From positions 1-27,815 of the forward strand of contig DHLY01000020.1 in assembly GCA_002405525.1 (NCBI GenBank): DNA of 27,815 nt, written 5' to 3'. Source of the DNA: Proteobacteria bacterium UBA4656 (lineage in GTDB: Bacteria; Pseudomonadota; Gammaproteobacteria; Xanthomonadales; Ahniellaceae). Made by a program: the position numbers and the translations under genes. The first letter of the stretch is position 1. Each line of letters begins with the position of its first letter. This document shows positions 25,187 through 27,815 of the stretch, piece by piece. The notes beneath the pieces are model-generated. The model was not told where the DNA came from. It did no database searches and saw nothing but the letters and a program-made list of their open reading frames with translations.

Positions 25187-25635
25187 TCTTGGTCGGGGGA
25201 AGGTTGAGCGATCAGGGTGAACTGTGGGGACGCCCGCGCGCCGATCAAGGCTGCACCGGCGATGCCGGCTGCCAGACCCGCCATCGCGCCGAGCGCCACC
25301 AGCGCGTCGCGCGTGCCGCCGATGGCCGGAGCAAAGGCAATCGCGCCCAGCGCGCCGACCAGCATGCCGGCGAGCGGTACGCCGTAGAGCCGGCGCGCAA
25401 TGACGACCAGGTCGGCGGGCGCGACCCTGAGCAGCAGCGCGTCGCCGACCGCGATGCCGGATGGGAGGCGCGATCGCGCGAGCCGCAACACCGAACCACC
25501 GCCGATGCCGGCAACGATACCGTGACAACGACCGCTGCACCCGGCGCAGCCCTCGCACGATGGCGCGACCGCGAGCAACGCAGATTCGGCGTCGACCGTC
25601 ACCACCCGCAGCCGTCGACCGAAGGCTGCGCTCAC
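25153..25635 (-). CDS. rseC: Sigma-E factor regulatory protein RseC
   Basis: A 160-aa inner-membrane protein of the RseC/MucC family, near the E. coli length (159). The GTG start overlaps the rseB stop in a GTGA. A cytoplasmic N-terminal part carries the cysteine cluster C-E-G-C-A-G-C-S-G-R-C, typical of the family and possibly metal- or Fe-S-binding. Two membrane helices follow (L-Y-G-V-P-L-A-G-M-L-V-G-A-L-G-A-I-A-F-A and A-L-V-A-L-G-A-M-A-G-L-A-A-G-I). The end contains an extra C-T-P-C. RseC modulates sigma-E activity and reductive SoxR maintenance in other bacteria. Confidence 0.88.
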   Translation of the reverse strand: MSAAFGRRLRVVTVDAESALLAVAPSCEGCAGCSGRCHGIVAGIGGGSVLRLARSRLPSGIAVGDALLLRVAPADLVVIARRLYGVPLAGMLVGALGAIAFAPAIGGTRDALVALGAMAGLAAGIAGAALIGARASPQFTLIAQPSPDQECTPCATQTGF

Positions 25636-26537
25636 GGCGCGCGGCGCACCGCGCCGGCGATTCGCGCCACGGTCGCGGCCGGCAGATCGCCGACCACCAC
25701 CACGTGGGCATCCTGCAGCGCCCGACCATAGGCGTTCACGGCGCCGCGTCGCGCCGGGCCGACCAGACCGCCGCCCGACGGCTCGATGTAGACCGACAGC
25801 GACGCCAGTCCGTCCGAGAACAGAAGGTGCTCGCTGTCCTTGGCGGACTGCGGGCGGGCAATCAGGCGGAACCCGGTCGGTAGTGCACCGACCTGCCAGC
25901 CCGATGGATCCACCGGCGCCGCGGCCGCCGCCGCTTCGCGGGCCGCCAGGCCCGATTCGCGCAGCCGCAGGCTGGTGAAGGCGAGCTGCTCCACCGCCTC
26001 GCCGTCCGGTGCGCGAACCATCGACGCGAGGAGCATGCCGCTGGCTCGCTCCAGCCACAGGCGAAAGGCATAGCGATCGCTGTCGAGTGGCTCGGCGTCG
26101 AGGACCGTGGCCTCGAAGCCGGCGACGCGGTCGGCGCCGGCGACGCTGAAGCGGTAGGACTGTGCGAGCCGCGTGACCTGGGCAGGCTCCGTTGCCGACA
26201 GCTCGAGGCGCGGCACGAGCGTCGCCGTGACCATGCCGCGAGGCGTCAGGCAGCGCAACTCGGCGCCTGCGCGGAACAGTTCACGGCGATCACCGCTGAG
26301 CGTGACCAGGCGATCCACGGGGCCGTCGACACCCTGGATGCGCGTCACCTGTACCGCGTCGACGCGACCGTCGCGGACATAGACGAAGACGCCCTCGTAC
26401 TCCAGCGCCTGCAGCGATCGCGACATCCTTTCCAGCAGCACCGCGGGCTGTTCCGCGGCCGCCTCGGCCGCTGCGCCGGACGGGTTTGCCGCGGCCAGCG
26501 CCGCCAGCAGGCAGAAAGGGACTGTGCGGCGCATCAT
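25632..26537 (-). CDS. rseB: Periplasmic sigma-E regulator RseB
   Basis: A 301-residue protein with a signal peptide (M-M-R-R-T-V-P-F-C-L-L-A-A-L-A-A-A) cleaved near A-A-A-E. RseB/MucB binds the periplasmic part of RseA and shields it from the DegS protease until lipopolysaccharide or unfolded porins relieve it. The LolA-like N-terminal domain starts L-L-E-R-M-S-R-S-L-Q-A-L-E-Y-E-G-V-F-V-Y; the C-terminal domain contains G-W-Q-V-G-A-L-P-T-G-F-R and F-S-D-G-L-A-S-L-S-V-Y-I-E. The ATG overlaps the rseA stop in an ATGA. Confidence 0.94.
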   Translation of the reverse strand: MMRRTVPFCLLAALAAANPSGAAAEAAAEQPAVLLERMSRSLQALEYEGVFVYVRDGRVDAVQVTRIQGVDGPVDRLVTLSGDRRELFRAGAELRCLTPRGMVTATLVPRLELSATEPAQVTRLAQSYRFSVAGADRVAGFEATVLDAEPLDSDRYAFRLWLERASGMLLASMVRAPDGEAVEQLAFTSLRLRESGLAAREAAAAAAPVDPSGWQVGALPTGFRLIARPQSAKDSEHLLFSDGLASLSVYIEPSGGGLVGPARRGAVNAYGRALQDAHVVVVGDLPAATVARIAGAVRRAP

Positions 26538-27163
26538 CGCGGGGCAATCTGGGCCGGTTCGGCGACCTGCGGACGCATCGGGACGGGAGGCGCCTCGGCT
26601 GGCGTCGCGACCACATTCACGTAAGGCACGAACCCGCCGCGCGGCGTACCCGCAGCCGCACCGCCATGGCGCAGGAAGTACGACTCGACCCGCGGGTCGA
26701 AGGGCCCGGCGACCGACAGCGGCGCCCAGGTCCGGTCGCTCGCGCGCTGCAACTCGTTGGCCGGAGCCCGCAGCGCGAGATCGGTGGTCGACAGCGGCGC
26801 GACATCCGTCAGCGACGGTCCGCCCATCGGTGCATCGGGCGACGACGGCACGATCGCGAACAGGGACAGCGCGGCGACCCCGGCCGCGATCGCGGAACCG
26901 AGCGCAGCCCGCCGCCAACTGCCGACGGCGGCCGGCGCGGCCTCGGCCCGCAAGCGTGCGGCGACGGCGTCGGCGAATCCGGGGTCGGGAAGCACGCCGT
27001 GCTCGCGGCGCAGACAGGCACGCACCAAATGCATACGCTGCCACGCAATGCCCATCCCGGGGTCCGCATCCATGCGGCGCAGCAGGAATCGGGTCTGGTC
27101 CGCGCCGAGTTCGCCGTCGACCAGGGCGGAAAGTTGCTCGCGGAGGCTGGGTTCGTTGCTCAT
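26534..27163 (-). CDS. rseA: Anti-sigma-E factor RseA
   Basis: A 209-residue single-pass membrane protein that holds sigma-E inactive. The cytoplasmic N-terminal part (about 1-85) has the family motif L-S-A-L-V-D-G-E-L and the helix W-Q-R-M-H-L-V-R-A-C-L-R. The membrane helix is A-L-G-S-A-I-A-A-G-V-A-A-L-S-L-F-A-I (about 87-105). The periplasmic tail includes R-V-E-S-Y-F-L-R-H-G, the block typical of MucA/RseA that RseB binds. The start overlaps the rpoE stop in an ATGA. Confidence 0.93.
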   Translation of the reverse strand: MSNEPSLREQLSALVDGELGADQTRFLLRRMDADPGMGIAWQRMHLVRACLRREHGVLPDPGFADAVAARLRAEAAPAAVGSWRRAALGSAIAAGVAALSLFAIVPSSPDAPMGGPSLTDVAPLSTTDLALRAPANELQRASDRTWAPLSVAGPFDPRVESYFLRHGGAAAGTPRGGFVPYVNVVATPAEAPPVPMRPQVAEPAQIAPR

Positions 27164-27750
27164 TCGGGTTCCGACTCGTTCAACAGGGGACGAATGCGCT
27201 GGTCGATCGCGTCGCGGGCGCGGAAGATCCGTGACCTCACGGTGCCGATCGGGCAGTTCATGGCTTCAGCGATCTCCTCGTAACTCAGGCCGTCGACCTC
27301 ACGCAGGGTGATCGCCGCCCGCAGTTCCTCCGGCAGACCGTCGACCGCGGCGGTGACCGCGGACTCGATCTCCTGGCGCAGCAGCTCCCGCTCCGGGGTC
27401 GAACCGTCCTTCAACCTGATCGCGGCGTCGAGCTGAACCGCATCGTCCACGGGCACGTCGTCGGTGGGCGGGCGACGGCCCTGCGAAACCAGCCAGTTCT
27501 TCGCCGTGTTGGTCGCGATCCTGTAAAGCCACGTATAGAACGCGCTCTCGCCGCGAAAGTTCCCGATCGCCCGGAAAGCGCGGATGAAGGACTCCTGCGC
27601 CACGTCCTGACAGTCCGCCCAGTCGCCGACGTAACGGGAGACCACGCCCACGACCTTGTGCTGGTACTTGCGCACCAGCAGGTCGAACGCGCGACGCTCG
27701 CCGCCCTGCACACGCCTGACCAGCAACTGGTCGATCTCGTTCTCGCTCAT
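27160..27750 (-). CDS. rpoE: RNA polymerase sigma-E factor (RpoE/AlgU)
   Basis: A 196-aa extracytoplasmic-function sigma factor for envelope stress. Region 2 shows L-V-R-K-Y-Q-H-K-V-V, D-C-Q-D-V-A-Q-E-S-F-I-R-A-F and F-Y-T-W-L-Y-R-I-A-T-N-T-A-K-N; region 4 shows L-P-E-E-L-R-A-A-I-T-L-R-E and G-L-S-Y-E-E-I-A-E-A-M-N-C-P-I-G-T-V-R-S-R. It heads the operon with rseA, rseB, rseC and mucD, an autoregulated feedback set in other species. Its promoter lies mostly beyond the window. Confidence 0.97.
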   Translation of the reverse strand: MSENEIDQLLVRRVQGGERRAFDLLVRKYQHKVVGVVSRYVGDWADCQDVAQESFIRAFRAIGNFRGESAFYTWLYRIATNTAKNWLVSQGRRPPTDDVPVDDAVQLDAAIRLKDGSTPERELLRQEIESAVTAAVDGLPEELRAAITLREVDGLSYEEIAEAMNCPIGTVRSRIFRARDAIDQRIRPLLNESEPE

Positions 27751-27803
27751 CCGCCCGTCCGGCCGTTCCCCCGCCCGCCGGACGGCGGACAGCGCCCCGC
27801 CCC

Positions 27804-27815
27804 GGGGGGGGGGGG
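27804..27815. other. Terminal run of 12 G, likely sequencing artefact
   Basis: The window ends in twelve G residues straight after CCCCGCCCC. Such G runs are a known product of two-colour short-read chemistry where no signal is called as G. It marks a contig end and should not be read as biology. Confidence 0.7.

Noticed and set aside
21845..25207. Plus-strand open frame of 1120 codons opposite lepA and mucD
   Set aside because: It crosses two genes and an intergenic gap, with shadow-like composition.
27751..27803. Sigma-E type promoter (GGAAC) before rpoE
   Set aside because: GGAAC occurs in the minus-strand sequence but lies too close to the ATG and has no matching -10 element; the true promoter is probably outside the window.
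1..27815. CRISPR arrays, tRNA or rRNA genes, defence systems
   Set aside because: No direct-repeat arrays, no tRNA-like cloverleaf or rRNA segments, and no defence-type genes apart from the decayed parDE were seen on reading both strands.

Overview
The window is about 28 kb of very GC-rich DNA coding mostly on the minus strand. It looks like a complete short-read contig from a gammaproteobacterium. The order rpoE-rseA-rseB-rseC-mucD followed by lepA-lepB-DUF4845-rnc-era-recO is typical of gammaproteobacteria, and AcnD, a fused IcmF-type mutase and the REP-like repeats suggest a relative of Lysobacterales/Xanthomonadales. That placement is inference. Both ends look like assembly breaks: the left end runs into what appears to be the edge of an insertion sequence, and the right end is a run of 12 G.

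Layout. Positions 1-84 hold a probable IS end that truncates a decayed parDE toxin-antitoxin pair (85-532, with an operator-like palindrome at 546-558). Next come acnD (2-methylcitrate dehydratase, 625-3237), an ArsR regulator with a short-chain dehydrogenase (3428-4660), and roughly 1 kb without an intact gene but with possible coding debris (4661-5658). After that are a lipoprotein gamma-glutamyltransferase, small membrane-protein ORFs, and icmF (8116-11820), a three-domain B12/GTPase/mutase protein. Both icmF inter-domain linkers contain an inverted pair of REP-like repeats kept in frame. Then follow a PAS-GGDEF diguanylate cyclase, an N-formylglutamate amidohydrolase family protein, a secreted protein with a possible LolA/LppX-like fold, and the plus-strand isovaleryl-CoA dehydrogenase gene, which converges on rlmD. 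A plus-strand REC-HPt regulator lies between rlmD and recO.

The right third (18218-27750) is conserved housekeeping: recO, era, rnc, DUF4845, lepB and lepA (RNA processing, ribosome function, signal-peptide cleavage), then the sigma-E envelope-stress operon, whose genes overlap by 4 nt at most junctions, implying translational coupling.

Metabolic theme: AcnD (methylcitrate cycle), IcmF (carbon-skeleton rearrangement of branched acyl-CoA) and isovaleryl-CoA dehydrogenase (leucine catabolism) all act on branched-chain or propionyl-CoA carbon, although they are not one operon. No new defence or mobile system is evident. The most unusual signals are the two in-frame REP pairs inside icmF and the multiply disrupted parDE module with its operator still visible.
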